Assembly (NCBI RefSeq): GCF_040183065.1
Contig: NC_091125.1
Coordinates: 122,665,121 to 122,729,120, forward strand
Source of the DNA: Periplaneta americana
Taxonomy: Eukaryota; Arthropoda; Insecta; Blattodea; Blattidae
Length of the DNA stretch: 64,000 nt
Reading direction: 5' to 3'
Positions 34,246-46,134 of the stretch are shown here, one piece after another. Both the position numbers and the translations under genes were made by a program. The number at the start of each line of letters is the position of its first letter. Within the stretch, counting starts at the first letter, position 1. Under the pieces are notes generated by a model. It had not been told where the DNA came from. It did no database searches and saw only the letters and a list, made by a program, of their open reading frames with translations.

Positions 34246-34428
34246 CACAGTCTAGTATATACAGTCACGAAGCTCAATACGTAGTAAATATGCATCCAAA
34301 GATAGTTGCTAACCACTAGGATTACTATTATCGCCTCATCACAGATAATGCGAAAGGGTATCTGCACAGTCTATTGTTTCTAGTACCCTCAACAACTGGA
34401 GCTTCGTGACTGTATATACTAGACTGTA
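34246..34428. mobile_element. MITE family M, copy 3, in the gene 2 3' UTR
   Basis: Family M ends enclose 183 bp. GTTCATAT is duplicated at 34238..34245 and 34429..34436. It starts 20 bp after the stop codon and ends 44 bp before a polyadenylation signal, so it should be present in the mature mRNA. Gene 1 shows the unfilled sequence at the matching place. Confidence 0.92.
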
Positions 34429-34436
34429 GTTCATAT

Positions 34437-34765
34437 GTTATGTTTTATACACTTAGTAGGCTTACATATTTCAATAAATGGAAGTACACTAAATCATAGT
34501 TTCTTTTGCATTTTGAAGCCATATTAACATCTCCGTATCAGATAATATGAAAGTAATATAATATCGTGTCATTTTCTGGAATTAAATCTTTTGTATATTT
34601 TTCAAATATTGTATGTAATTCTGTCGCAAAAAGAAAGGTTTGTTAACTTTAAATATAGAGTCAAGACCGAGAAAACATGGATACATTATTATCCTATAAT
34701 TTATATTTGAAGCATATTATTAAACTACTATCAATTCTAATGGCTACTGTTATACACTGTAAGTA
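34437..34765. other. Gene 2 3' UTR end and flank, paralogous to gene 1 flank
   Basis: AATAAA at 34473..34478 is the likely polyadenylation signal. The downstream stretches at about 34530..34575, 34600..34645 and 34735..34760 match the gene 1 flank at 2085..2170, 2320..2370 and 2500..2530 in the same order. Confidence 0.65.
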
Positions 34766-35033
34766 GGTCTACTCATAATCAGAACAAATATATTATGATA
34801 CATTCACTGCTCTATGTTCAAAGCTAAACTGCTTTGATCCAAACTACAAATATCCACTTCCCTTTATCCAATAATATAAATCCTTTTAGTTTACACAGAG
34901 TATCCCCAAAATTCGCTACATAGTATGAATACTAGATGAAACGAGACAAAAATGTTGCGACAAAATTTCGCCCAAATATTTTTAATTTCACAATTGGGCA
35001 ACACTTCACAACAAACTAGTACATTATGCAACG

Positions 35034-35137
35034 AGCCTATAATGATAGTAATTAAGACGCAAGTATGGATGTTTATGAAACGAGCGCAAGCGAGTTTCAT
35101 AATATTCATACGAGCGTCTTAATTACCATTATAGGCA
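35034..35137. repeat. ~100-bp near-perfect palindrome
   Basis: CCTATAATGATAGTAATTAA at the left edge is matched by the complement of TTAATTACCATTATAGG at the right, and the centre reads GAAACGAGCGCAAGCGAGTT. It lies just outside another 16-bp inverted pair, TTTTATGCTCGACCAT (35152..35167) and its complement (35657..35672), which may bound a 520-bp DNA element. Confidence 0.8.
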
Positions 35138-35672
35138 AGTTTCATACGACTTTTTATGCTCGACCATATTTCTAACTTGAAATGATTCAGATGTATACAT
35201 TTTATTTGTATCTGACAAGATCGGAAGTGACCTTGTTCTAGGTCGTGAATTGTGAGATGTGCGCAGACGCGAAAGTATTGATTTTTTCCGAGGAACAATA
35301 ATGTCATTGACCTTGATGTAATCCCGTTAAACTTGATGTAAGTTTGATTATTGAATTCGACATTGAAAAACTAGATGACAAGTTGAATTTATTTGAATAT
35401 TATTTAGCCCACAATTAACGCTAATTATTATAGTAACAGAACATAACCTTCTGCGACAGTATTGGATTTCCAGCCTCCGTGACTTTTCGCTAATTCTCTT
35501 TCGATTGCATATCCGAGAATAATCGATACTTGCGGTTTTATAACGGTACAAAGCTGACTTGTCATTGGCTGAACACCTGTACTTTAATGAGTAGGTGTAC
35601 TTTAATGGCATGCATTAAAGGACTGCTACCAGGTGTATAATTACTACATTTCGGCATGGTCGAGCATAAAAT
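35138..35672. mobile_element. Possible DNA element with 16-bp inverted ends
   Basis: The only support is the perfect inverted pair TTTTATGCTCGACCAT at 35152..35167 and 35657..35672. No coding content or target duplication was seen. Confidence 0.4.
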
Positions 35673-35924
35673 ACTATAGTGGTCTACTGTAATGTAATTT
35701 CGTTCCGTTTATCATTGTAACTAATAATCAACAAAATGATAAGAAATAGATAAACAATTTATTCTTCATTCTTGTATACACTCTTTTATTACTTATATAA
35801 TCACTAATTAACTGTTAGGTTATTTAAATTAAGTTATGAAGGAACACAATGTAAAACAGAAAGAATTCATGTATTATGAAAGATAATTGGAATAAAGAAA
35901 ATAAAATACAAAGTAGAAAAAAAC

Positions 35925-36952
35925 GAGGAAGATGGTTTCAATCAAAGATAGTCCAAAGGATTCAAGTCAGGAGATAGTGCTGGCCATGCCACAGAACCGC
36001 ATCTCCCAATCCATCGCCCAGGGAAGAGTAGATTGGCTGTATCACGTGCCACCGAAGAGAAATGAGCTGGGCAACCATCCTGCTGAAGTCATATTACTAA
36101 TCGTGTTGCCAGTGGTACGTCCTCCAAAAGTTGGCTAACACTATTCAGAGCACCTTCAAAGAAATAAGGTCCAATAATTCGGTGTCCGAAGATGCCACAC
36201 CAGACATTGACACTCCACCTATGCTGGTTATCCACTTCTCTCAGCCAGAGAGGACTGAATTGAGACCAGTAGTGAGCATTATGGATATTGACATCGCCAT
36301 TGCTCTTGAATGTCGCTTCATCTGTGCAAAGAATACAGCGACGAAACCGACGGATTTTACCTGACAATTAATTTTATTTTTGGGAACGATTAAAAACATC
36401 GTTTATCAAGATTGTCCCACAACAAGAGATGACATAAAACACCGAATCCGGGAGACCTATCAGTCACTTGATCACGCCGAAGTGTTAGGAGTCCCTGACA
36501 GTGTTAGAAGAAGAGTACGGGTGTGTGCTGCTCAGAACGGCAGACAGTTTGAACATTTATAAAAATTAATAGAATTGTCCAGTCTTTCAGTAAAATGTAC
36601 ACATTAATTGTCTTGTTTACATTTTCGTATTGTAACATTTCTCAATACTGATGGAATTGACTTTTTGTACGTTTTCTCATTGAAAGAGTGGAAATTGGTA
36701 AAAACGTTTCCTATGAAAGTTGTTTGTTTTGAAGAGCTCTATCAAATGGTACCCTATTTGACCCCGAATCCCATTTGAAATTTTAAAGTGATACGCCACT
36801 GACCATACTTCCTGTTAGAGCTGATTGATGAAATCAAGCTCAAGTCAAAGTTAACATGTGGTTTAGCATAAATATTTTTTTCTCGAAAATTGTAATGCAC
36901 TAGTTTCCGAAATAAATTACTGTTACGTGTGATCTGAATCACCCTGTATATT
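35925..36952. pseudogene. Mariner-type transposase with inverted central segment
   Basis: On the minus strand 36367 down to about 35935 encodes the centre of a transposase: CILCTDEATFKSNGDVN (first Asp), NVWCGIFGHRIIGPYFFEG, a broken second-Asp region, then ALSPDLNPLDYL. The continuation, LFLGTIKNIVYQDCPTTRDD to NGRQFEHL, is on the plus strand at about 36370..36562. The join falls at the LDYFLW motif, so the central piece was inverted in place. A TIR-like end (GAATCACCCTGTATA) closes the plus side near 36952. Confidence 0.75.
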
Positions 36953-36982
36953 ATGCAAAGCTCCCTGTAAAGCAGATTTTCT

Positions 36983-37731
36983 TCAGGCCTCCCAACTAAC
37001 ACTCTATACGCATTTCTGGATTCACCCATGCCCGTGCTACATGCCCTTCTCATCTCAAACGTCTGGATTAATGTTCTTAATTATGTCAGGTAAAGAATAC
37101 AATGCAGTTCTGCATTGTGTAACGTTCTCCATTCTCCTGTAACTTCGTCTCTCTCAGCTCCAAATATTTTCCTAAGCACCTTATTCTCGAACGCCCTTAA
37201 TCTCTGCTCCTCTCTCAAAGTGAGAGTTCAACCATACAGAATAGCCGGTAATATAACTTACTGTTTTATAAATTATAACTTGCAGTTATTTTTTAGAGCA
37301 GACTAGATGAAAAAAGATTCTCAATCGAATAATAAGAGGCATGTCTCATTATTTATTCTGTGTTTAATTTCCCCTCAATAGCCATTTATATTTACTACTG
37401 TTGATCCAAGATATTTGAATTTTTCCTCCTCTTCAAAGGATAAATTTCCAAATTTTATATTCCTATGTAGTACTATGTGCTGGTCACGAGACATAATCAT
37501 ATACTTTGTCTTTTCGGGATTTACTTCCAAACCTAACTCATTGGTTATTATATGTTCCAAGTAAAATTCTCGTGTTTTCCCTAATAGTTTGTGGGTTTCC
37601 TCCTAACATACTCATGTCATCCGCATAGACAAGCAGCTGATGTAACCCGTTCAAATCCAAACCTTTCCTGTTTTCCTGAACTTTCCTAATAGCATATTCT
37701 AGAGCGAAGTTAAAAAGTGAAGGTGATAGTG
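36983..37731 (-). mobile_element. LINE fragment, minus strand
   Basis: On the minus strand the text is colinear with 58750..60470 of the large [13 protein letters not shown], then [10 protein letters not shown] (the YxDD motif), [30 protein letters not shown], and ending near [15 protein letters not shown]. Several frameshifts and stops are present, and both ends are truncated. Confidence 0.85.
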
Positions 37732-37736
37732 TAGTA

Positions 37737-37918
37737 CAGTGGTCGTCAGAACTCGCTGAAATGGGTAACGGGTAAGGAGTGTATCTGAATATACACCGTC
37801 GTGCAGAAGGGAGAGGGAGGAAGCATACCCGCCAGCAGCCACGGATGCACCCTAGTGCAATGTCTTATCCGAGGGTAAGAGACACTAGCCCGAGGGTGCA
37901 CTGTTCTGACGACCGCTG
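37737..37918. mobile_element. hAT-like MITE
   Basis: Perfect 14-bp inverted ends, CAGTGGTCGTCAGAAC and GTTCTGACGACCGCTG, with one mismatch at base 4. No 8-bp duplication can be found: the left flank is LINE and the right flank satellite, suggesting a later rearrangement at one side. Confidence 0.7.
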
Positions 37919-37920
37919 AT

Positions 37921-39225
37921 ATATTAAATCTCTATACACAGTTAGAAACCCAATTGTCCAACACATCGAAGATATTAAACCTTGATACACGGCTACAAAT
38001 TCAATTGTCCGACACATCGAAGATATTAAATCCAGATACACGGTTAGAAACCCAATTGTCCGACACATCGAAGATATTAAATCTCGATATAAGGTTAGAA
38101 ACCCAACTGTCAGACACATCGAAGATATTAAATCTCGATACAAGGTTAGAAACCCAACTGTCAGACACATCGAAGATATTAAATCTTGATACAAGGTTAG
38201 AAACCCAACTGTCAGAAACATCGAAGATATTAAATCTCGATACAAAGTTAGAAACCCAACTGTCAGACACATCGAATATATTAAATCTCGATAAAAGGTT
38301 AGAAACTAAATTGTCCGACACATCGAAGAAATTAAATCCAGATACAAGGTTAGAAACCCAACTGTCAGACACATCGAAGATATTAAATCTCGATACAAGG
38401 TTAGAAACCTAACTGTCAGACACATCGAAGATACTAAATCTCGATACACGGTTAGAAACTCAATTGTCCGACACATCGAAGAAATTAAATCTTGATACAC
38501 GATTAGAAACCCAATTGTCCGACACATCGAAGATATTAAATTCAGATACTCGGTTAGAAACCCAATTGTCCAACACATCGAAGATATTAAATCCAGATAC
38601 ACGGTCAGAAACCTGTCAGACACATCGAAGATATTAAATCTTAATACACGGTTAGAAACCCAATTGTCAGACACATCGAAGATATTAAATCCATATACTC
38701 GGTTAGAAACCCAACTGTCTGACACATCGAAGATATTGAATCTCGATTCACGGTTAGAAACCCAACTGTCAGACACATCGAAGATATTAAATCTCGATAC
38801 ACGGTTAGAAACTCAATTGTCCGACACATCGAAGAAATTAAATCTTGATACACGATTAGAAACCCAATTGTCCGACACATCGAAGATATTAAATTCAGAT
38901 ACTCGGTTAGAAACCCAATTGTCCAACACATCGAAGATATTAAATCCAGATACACGGTCAGAAACCTGTCAGACACATCGAAGATATTAAATCTTAATAC
39001 ACGGTTAGAAACCCAATTGTCAGACACATCGAAGATATTAAATCCATATACTCGGTTAGAAACCCAACTGTCTGACACATCGAAGATATTGAATCTCGAT
39101 TCACGGTTAGAAACCCAACTGTCAGACACATCGAAGATATTAAATCTCGATACACGGTTAGAAACTCAAATGTCCGACACATCGAAGAAATTAAATCTCG
39201 ATACACGGTTAGAAACCCAATTGAA
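37921..39225. repeat. 51-bp satellite, about 25 units
   Basis: Units contain GACACATCGAAGATATTAAA and GGTTAGAAACCCAA with a 51-bp (17-codon) period, so long open frames of a 17-residue repeat appear on both strands. A higher-order block of 353 bp (seven units, one short) repeats almost exactly from 38641 to 38994. An outlying pair of units lies at 39456..39560 beyond 230 bp of unrelated sequence. Confidence 0.93.
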
Positions 39226-39560
39226 GACCTAACATTCTAATTGTGCTAAGTTCCATTTTATTCAATCTAAGGGAGTATTACCCCTGTGAAAATATTACAT
39301 TAAATTGTCTTTGTCGTAGCTCAACTATAAGCGACTCATTCGTGCGCCAAAAGAAGGTATTGTAAGTATCTCAATATGCAATTCGCAGTGTTTTTTTCAT
39401 CAATATCCCAGAAAGTTGCTCCTGGCACTTAGGACATTTAGAATGTTGGGACCTCAGTTGTCCGACACATCGAACATATTAAGCCTCGATACACGGTTAT
39501 AAATCCAACTGTCCGGCACATCGAAGATAATATTAAATCTCGATATAAGGTTAGAAATCC

Positions 39561-40271
39561 CACTTTTTTCTGAACTCTTGAAACCCTTCAGACTAATTTC
39601 TCCTTTGACATTTCTTTTCAGATGAGTGTAATAAAAGAGCGAACACAATAATTCAAATGATTTTACTTCTTTTGGTAACAATATTTAATTAAATGAATTA
39701 TGCATAAATTTGAAACAAATATCTAACGAATATTTCTGTTTTCACAAAAGAAATATGTGTCAATTTTAACATAATTAGTTATTCAATTTTTAAAAATACG
39801 TTGGAAGGTTATACTTTAAAATTAAAATATTAAAAAAAACTTCACACTGCACTGTGGTTACTGTTTTTTTTTTAAGATATAGAATGTTCAAAAGTCACTA
39901 AGTCAACAAAATTTTAATTTCTTACTTTCAATGGAAAATTCATGTAATATAATATGTTACATTCACAATATAATATGCTACACGCAAAATAATGAATTTG
40001 CCATCTGAGGTACTGAGAAACTTGTTGTATCTTTCGTGCTGTCTTAAACAATATAGGCCTATCACCATACCGTGGAACCATGCGTCACCACTCTGTTCAG
40101 GTAATCATAAATACGTAATTGTAGACACATTCATTGAAGTACCGGTATCTGTTTTCACTTTATCTTACAGACTGTCATCTTTTCTCTTTATATGTTAGTA
40201 CGGAAATTAACGTCACTTTTGACATAATTATTTGAAGAAACTGTGATTCATTAATTTACATGCATGAAGCG

Positions 40272-40334
<63 letters not shown>

Positions 40335-41544
40335 TAATAACACAAATTATTAATGAAAACCCACACAGAGGAATCATAAATCCTGGTCCTCTAAATCTGG
40401 GGCATATACGGTATAATTTGTTAGCAACGTAAGTAAAAACATGCCATTATATTGAACGAAAATAGCGGATTGGATGTATTAAACGACGATAGAAGCTTTG
40501 AATTAACAATAACCTATGATAAAATTCACAGCAAGAAACTCAAATGCTCTATGTGAAAAATTTTATGAATATTAAATCCTTCTATAAAATTACTGTTATA
40601 GTTTTAAAACAGTAAATGTGGATTTTGAATATAAATTGATAATTAAATAATGTAAAAAGTATTTGCAATTCATATGGATATTTGAAAAAATAATATCGTT
40701 TTTTTTTTTCCCTAGGCATTCCCACGTATTTCGCGCAGTAACCCATAACTACATCTAATGTCTTCCAACAGAGGGCAGAATCTTCGCCCGTGTCCGCTAC
40801 TTACGAAACAGATGGCTGGTTTGTCGCGGAAGATGGCGAATAATATACGGATAGTGATAATTATGGGTTATAGGATTGGGCAGAAAACGGGTCGTGGTTC
40901 TTTGTAATTTCAGCGAAAAGAAACAAAATATCGGGAATGTCTTTCTTACATATTATAACACATACCCTTTCCCTTCTCCCAACCTTACAGATATTGTCTT
41001 TCATTATTGGGACTGAGCTTTAACAAATTCACATATGATAACTTGAAAAATACTTCAAATATGACTGTGGAGTTTTCACTGCAATATTTACGTCTGTGTC
41101 TATAATACTTATACTTACAATACGAGACAACAAGATCTATGTAATATACCCAAATTAAGATTAACAAAATCAAAGCAGAATTATGAATTTACTGTATATC
41201 TTATAAAGTAGGGTATATAATAAATGTCCCAAGGAACTATTTCAATTAGATAAGAATGTTTTTCGGAAACGAATTTATGGTTGGCCGATTGACAGGTCTT
41301 TTTATGATATTGATGATTTTTTAACCTTAGTGATATAAGTTTTTAATTAATTTGTTTGTGTGGTAATTTTATGAGATAATTATTTATGATATTGGTTTGA
41401 TGTGATTTCATTTATACTTGACTAATAATCAAGACACATTATTGTGGTCACAGATTTATATATAATAATAATAATAATAATAATACCGCAATTAATTTAT
41501 AGCTATATTTTTGAGTCACCCATGTAGATGCCCATTGTTTACTA
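39561..41544. other. Intergenic stretch: (AAT)n run, possible small MITE
   Basis: A long (AAT)n microsatellite lies at 40272..40338 and a shorter one near 41463. GTAACCCATAACTA near 40739 and GATAATTATGGGTTAT near 40857 form imperfect inverted ends of a possible 135-bp element. No gene was recognised. Confidence 0.5.
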
Positions 41545-41758
41545 GGGGAGAGTCGGGTAGTATCGGACATCGGGTAATATCGGACAGTGAATTTCTTTCA
41601 TCTACCACACGATGATAGTACCTGATTGACATGGTTACGTTTCTGTGATGTCGCATAGAGAAATGTAACCATGTGATTCAGGTACTACCATATGGTGGTA
41701 GATGAAAGAAACGCACTGTCCGATACTACCCGATGTCCGATACTACCCGACTCTCCCC
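41545..41758. mobile_element. Foldback MITE, almost entirely palindromic
   Basis: The left end GGGGAGAGTCGGGTAGTATC and the complement of the right end are identical, and complementarity continues for about 100 bp per arm to the centre near 41650. TA flanks both ends (41543-44, 41759-60). The arms start with a 17-bp direct sub-repeat (CGGGTAGTATCGGACAT). Confidence 0.88.
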
Positions 41759-41760
41759 TA

Positions 41761-42590
41761 TATACTACATATTCTTCGATATCGTTTGTCATCAATTTAT
41801 TTTTTTTATTCAGTGTGGGGCCTACTACGATGTTACAGTATATTCATAAATTTCAGTCACTGTTTTTTTTTAATTCTTTCGCTGATGCTGCTAAGAGGAC
41901 AATGCCATCTGCAAAATTAAAGTTGGATAAGCAACAAAAAATATAAAAGACAAAATGTAAGTTTTCGGTAGTCAATTACAAGAAGTTTATTTTAAGCTCA
42001 GAAAGATAAAAGAGAGATTGGAATAATTCTCCGTAGAATTCACTCTCAGTGAAAAACAACTGTAATGAAAACTACGTAAGTAATTGGCTGAACTTGATAG
42101 ATTTTATCGGAGCAGATAACACTGTAGAAAAATTGGAAAATAAGTTATGAAGCAATGGAACATGATAAGATAGAATGGATCAATACTGCACAGCTGACGT
42201 TCGTTTCAGTACACATTTAAACCTAGAATTATGTCGGTGGCGAGACAACCCATGTATGAACGGCAAAGACCACTGGCCTCACGTACACATGCTTCAGTAA
42301 AAGTGAACGCTCGTCTAACCAGTACGAGATTACGTGTGGTTAGCGCGATGATCTCTAAAGCCGTATAGCTGGCTTCCTAAACCGGATTACGCTACTTCTA
42401 ACTACCAGTACTCAAATTCCTCATGATGTATGGGTGGACATCGATCCCATACGCTAGTCAAAACCACTTCTTCCCGGCCGACCAGCCGATTTCGAGCTAA
42501 CGTCCACATGTCTCAACAGAGATAAACTATCATCCAACCAGTAAAGGCGAAATGTTTGTTTAATACGATGATCCCTCATGCGTTATAGCT
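41761..42590. other. Intergenic stretch, nothing firm recognised
   Basis: Two short open frames at 41692..41946 overlap the foldback end and lack motifs. 42180..42590 may be decayed transposon sequence linked to the next feature. Confidence 0.35.
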
Positions 42591-42599
42591 GACTTTCGA

Positions 42600-43085
42600 A
42601 ACAAGATTATGGAACAATTTTTCTCTTTAAGGAACCCCATAGAAAGTAGTCACATGAATTAATGTCCGGGCTATGAGGCGGCCACATTTCGCTGCCCTCA
42701 TGTCTTTGAGGAAACCGATGAACATCAAACGCCTCTTGTAGAAAATCAAGAATGGTGTTCGCAGTGTGTAGACCGGCTTCATCCTGTGTGCACCACTCCG
42801 TTTGCATAGGGAGACCTATTTTCCAATCTGGCTTTATACCGAACCTGGTTGACGGTTTTATCGAAGGTAAATGGACCGATGATTCCATGGCTCAAAATCG
42901 CGATCCATACACTTCTTTTTCGTGCAATATGCGAGGATGTTCTCTCGCCCAGACTCGAACGTTCTGTTTATTCACAACACTGTTAAGATGCCGTGCTCTA
43001 TCGAAGAGTGGTGACGGAACATAAGGGTTAGTTTGCAAGATGTTGTGAGGAAAAATGGCGGTCATATTGAACGTTTTATTCCCTA
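42600..43085. pseudogene. Mariner-type transposase remnant, parts on both strands
   Basis: The minus strand, from 43024 down, reads NSVVNKQNVRVWARE, then AFDVHRFPQRHEGSEMWPPH and SPDINSCDYFLWGSLKRKIV (third-Asp motif). At 43030..43085 the plus strand reads LQDVVRKNGGHIERFIP, the usual C-terminal tail. As at 36 kb, the central part appears inverted relative to the tail. Confidence 0.65.
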
Positions 43086-43245
43086 GAAAACATTTTTCAG
43101 CCTATAATAATTAATTCTGATCGTTATATCAACCATGCATAGATTGAAAATAGACAGACTATGATTGGGAAAGGATTCAAGAGGAGGAATTGCGGCAAGA
43201 CAGGACTTTGTGGAGAGGGCTATGTTCTGACACGACCCACAACTG

Positions 43246-45455
43246 ACAAGTAAACCTTCACCTGAGGTAAAAAAGAATGAAAATGAAACTTATATTTTTG
43301 GAATCAGCATAATAAAATATGGGCAATCCTAAAATTTCGTAACTCGACTGCAATTAACAAGTGCGATACACAGCGCAGAACACGAGGCTTCAAGCAGCAA
43401 GGAAACACACTTTCAACTAGCGATTAATGCATAAGAAGGAAAACGATGATGTGGTCATCATGTTAGTTAACGCATCGTATTCTAGAATCTGATTTGTTTT
43501 TATCCAGAAACATATGTCGCACAACAGTGATAGCTAACAAAAAAATGTTGGAAACACAAATTGTCAGTACACCACCCGCACTTTATACAGGCTGATTTTG
43601 CACAAATCGTACATATTCCTTGTACATTTCGAATACAGTACTCTGTAGTGTTTTGAAAACGTCCACTTCTGGATCCCAATCCAGCTAACGCCCAACCATA
43701 CCCATGCGCCTGTTGGAATCGTGGAGAAAGAAACTGCTGGTAAACAAGCGACTGCAGTTACAGTATATTGTTGCGTTGTTGTAATGTATCAGATGAATCA
43801 TCAAAATCTACATTATGAGAAATGTGTCGAATCATATGCTTGTACATTCGAAAAAAGTACCTGTCCAAAGGTTGCAATTCATAAGTCGTATTTGGTGGTA
43901 TGATTTTCACTACTAATTTTTCAAGACCATAGTCCCCTTCTTCTAACAGTTGCTTAATTATATTTTAGTTGCAGTGGACACCATATGAGTCTAACAGCAG
44001 AAGATTGCGTGTTGAAGAATTAGGGAGGAATATTTCTCGTAAAAATTCTATCCATATTTCTTTGGTCATTTTTCCCGACGACGTCCATTTTACTACAAGG
44101 TTGTCACTCTGGAAAATGCGTTTACCAACTCTTGCACGTATACATTTCGGTTCTTGGAGAATCAGTAGTAACTTTGGCATCAGTTTTCCAGCTTTAGAAA
44201 CCACCGGCATTATAGTGTAGGAATGTGTATTTGCCCCTTTGGATTGCACGACACCGTACACTTTACTGGTTTCTTGACGTTATAATGTTCTGCCGAAAGG
44301 CATTTCCTTATGGAACCCACATTCGTCGGCATTAAACACATGATCATCATCGTGCATGTCCATAAGTGGTGCGCACTCACGTCTGAAGGTTTGGATTGAT
44401 TGTTGATTGTTCGCGTACCTGACGCTTTGTTACATATGATGTTATTTTTCGGCTAACAAACTTATAATGCTTTTTAAAGCGATGCAAACAAGTAGGACTT
44501 GCGTTGAAGTATTTCTGATCTATGCCTAATAAATCACGAGCTGTTGTCAGTGCAATTCTTTTTATGTCACTTTCTTTTACAATTTCATTCCACGACCGCC
44601 GCAGACAGAATTCCTCAAATGTTCTTCGGTGCACTTCTTTCATTTTATTCATGACATCGTTTTGTTGTTCGGCAGCTTGCTTCATTTTGTAGAGTTGACT
44701 TTCGTGTGTTAACCACATGAATTTATGCTTCATACTGCTCCTTGACCTATGGTTAAACTTTTTCTTTTTGTTTGTCGGTACAGCTGGCAGAATCCAATAC
44801 TCTATTACCTAACATTTTTCTTGAAAGTCAATGACTCGGGATGTTTTGGGAGGGGACAGAGCGTATTGAGAACCGGAACTTTGTGAAGTACTTGATTCCT
44901 CTTCTGACGTAGTATTTGTTTTTTCAGTCTCCCACTCTCGTACATGAGGCATGTCATTATCATCATTTCGTGGTTCATTTTCATCAATGTCCAGAGTATG
45001 ACTTTCTTCAACTGCTTCCGATTCATAACTCTTTAATAAGTCATATATATATATATATATCATCAACAACTCCAAGTTCCTTCCGCGACATTTCACAGTC
45101 TGTCTCCTTATAACCCTCTTCTTTTAGTTTATCCAGAATTTTAATCACTATATTCACTGGGTTCATCTTCTTCAGCTCACTGCACATAACATTACATAAT
45201 AAACTGCAAGGTACAAACTAGCTAACAGCGCGTCTATAGCAGTACTGTCTTCGCTCACGCGTCTAGCATTGCTGCGTGGTATAGTTGTTTTCAATCTAAG
45301 TAGACCATGTCAACTTGATCTTGATTGGTCGCGATCTCTGGTGTTCATTGCGTTCGAGTTGTAAAATTTACGTATTTTGCATTGCTTTTAATGCTTAATC
45401 GAATGGTAATAAAGGTAAGTCTTTGTTTTTTTACCCCACCTGAAGGTTTACTTGT
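43246..45455 (-). mobile_element. Pogo-type element with degenerate transposase
   Basis: The inverted ends ACAAGTAAACCTTCACCTGA (43246..) and, complemented, ACAAGTAAACCTTCAGGTGG (..45455) enclose 2.2 kb. The minus strand reads in order: an acidic N-terminal region (45096..44809); a DNA-binding-like part with FEEFCLRRSWNEIVKES and LLGIDQKYFNASPTC (44733..44377); then MPVVSKAGKLMPKLL and LLLLDSYGVHCN (44261..43965, second Asp); and PNTTYELQPLDRYFF near 43900 (third Asp). Frameshifts and stops separate the pieces. The (AT)n run at 45049..45060 is inside the N-terminal part. Confidence 0.8.
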
Positions 45456-46134
45456 GAGTGGAAATGTCTACTGACGATGATGATGATGATGATGATGAAT
45501 GATTAATTCTGTAGTATAAAGTTTTTGTGCTATGTACTTTAATAAAAATAAATATGTTTTGTGTAAAAGAAATGTGCGACATTCTGTATAAATTCAGCCG
45601 GGTCAGTTAAATGAAGAGAACTGTTACAAATAATCATCTGTATTTAATATTAAAATCTGATCGATAGCGTGTAAAGTTTGCCTAATTGTTGTCTTAGAAA
45701 TATTGATGAAAGAGGAATGGAAAAGGCCCACAGTCTTGTAATCCTAAATATTAATTAATCCTTCATTTCTCGTGTTTTCCAATTTTATAGCTAAAAGAGT
45801 TTCCTGTTATTGGGATTTAAAAGCTTTAATTAGGCCTAAATTTAAATCAACATTTTGTTTGATATTTAAAAAAATATATCTACTCGATAGTAAGAATTCT
45901 CATAATCTCCAAATAAAGTATATGTAGGCAGGTTATATTCTCTTCCCTTTACAATCACTTGATTTAATATAACAGTAGTATTTGTCTTTTAACGACAAAA
46001 AATTAATATTACAGATTTATTAATTTGTCCGGCGCCGGAGCGAATTTTTCTCCTCAAATATTAATTGTCAATATTACAAATATTAATTGACAAAAGTTAA
46101 ATTAAGTCAAATATCTCTCTTAGGTTAGAGTGAC
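45456..46134. other. Intergenic stretch with (GAT)n run
   Basis: A short (GAT)n repeat at 45477..45500 lies in AT-rich sequence. Nothing else was recognised. Confidence 0.5.

Noticed and set aside
37865-39232. Several 70-160-codon repeat frames on both strands
   Set aside because: They follow from a 51-bp (17-codon) satellite period with no stop in the unit. No start context, splice signals or flanking coding sequence.
43969-44220. Plus-strand 83-codon frame
   Set aside because: It is antisense to the pogo transposase segment containing LLLLDSYGVHCN.
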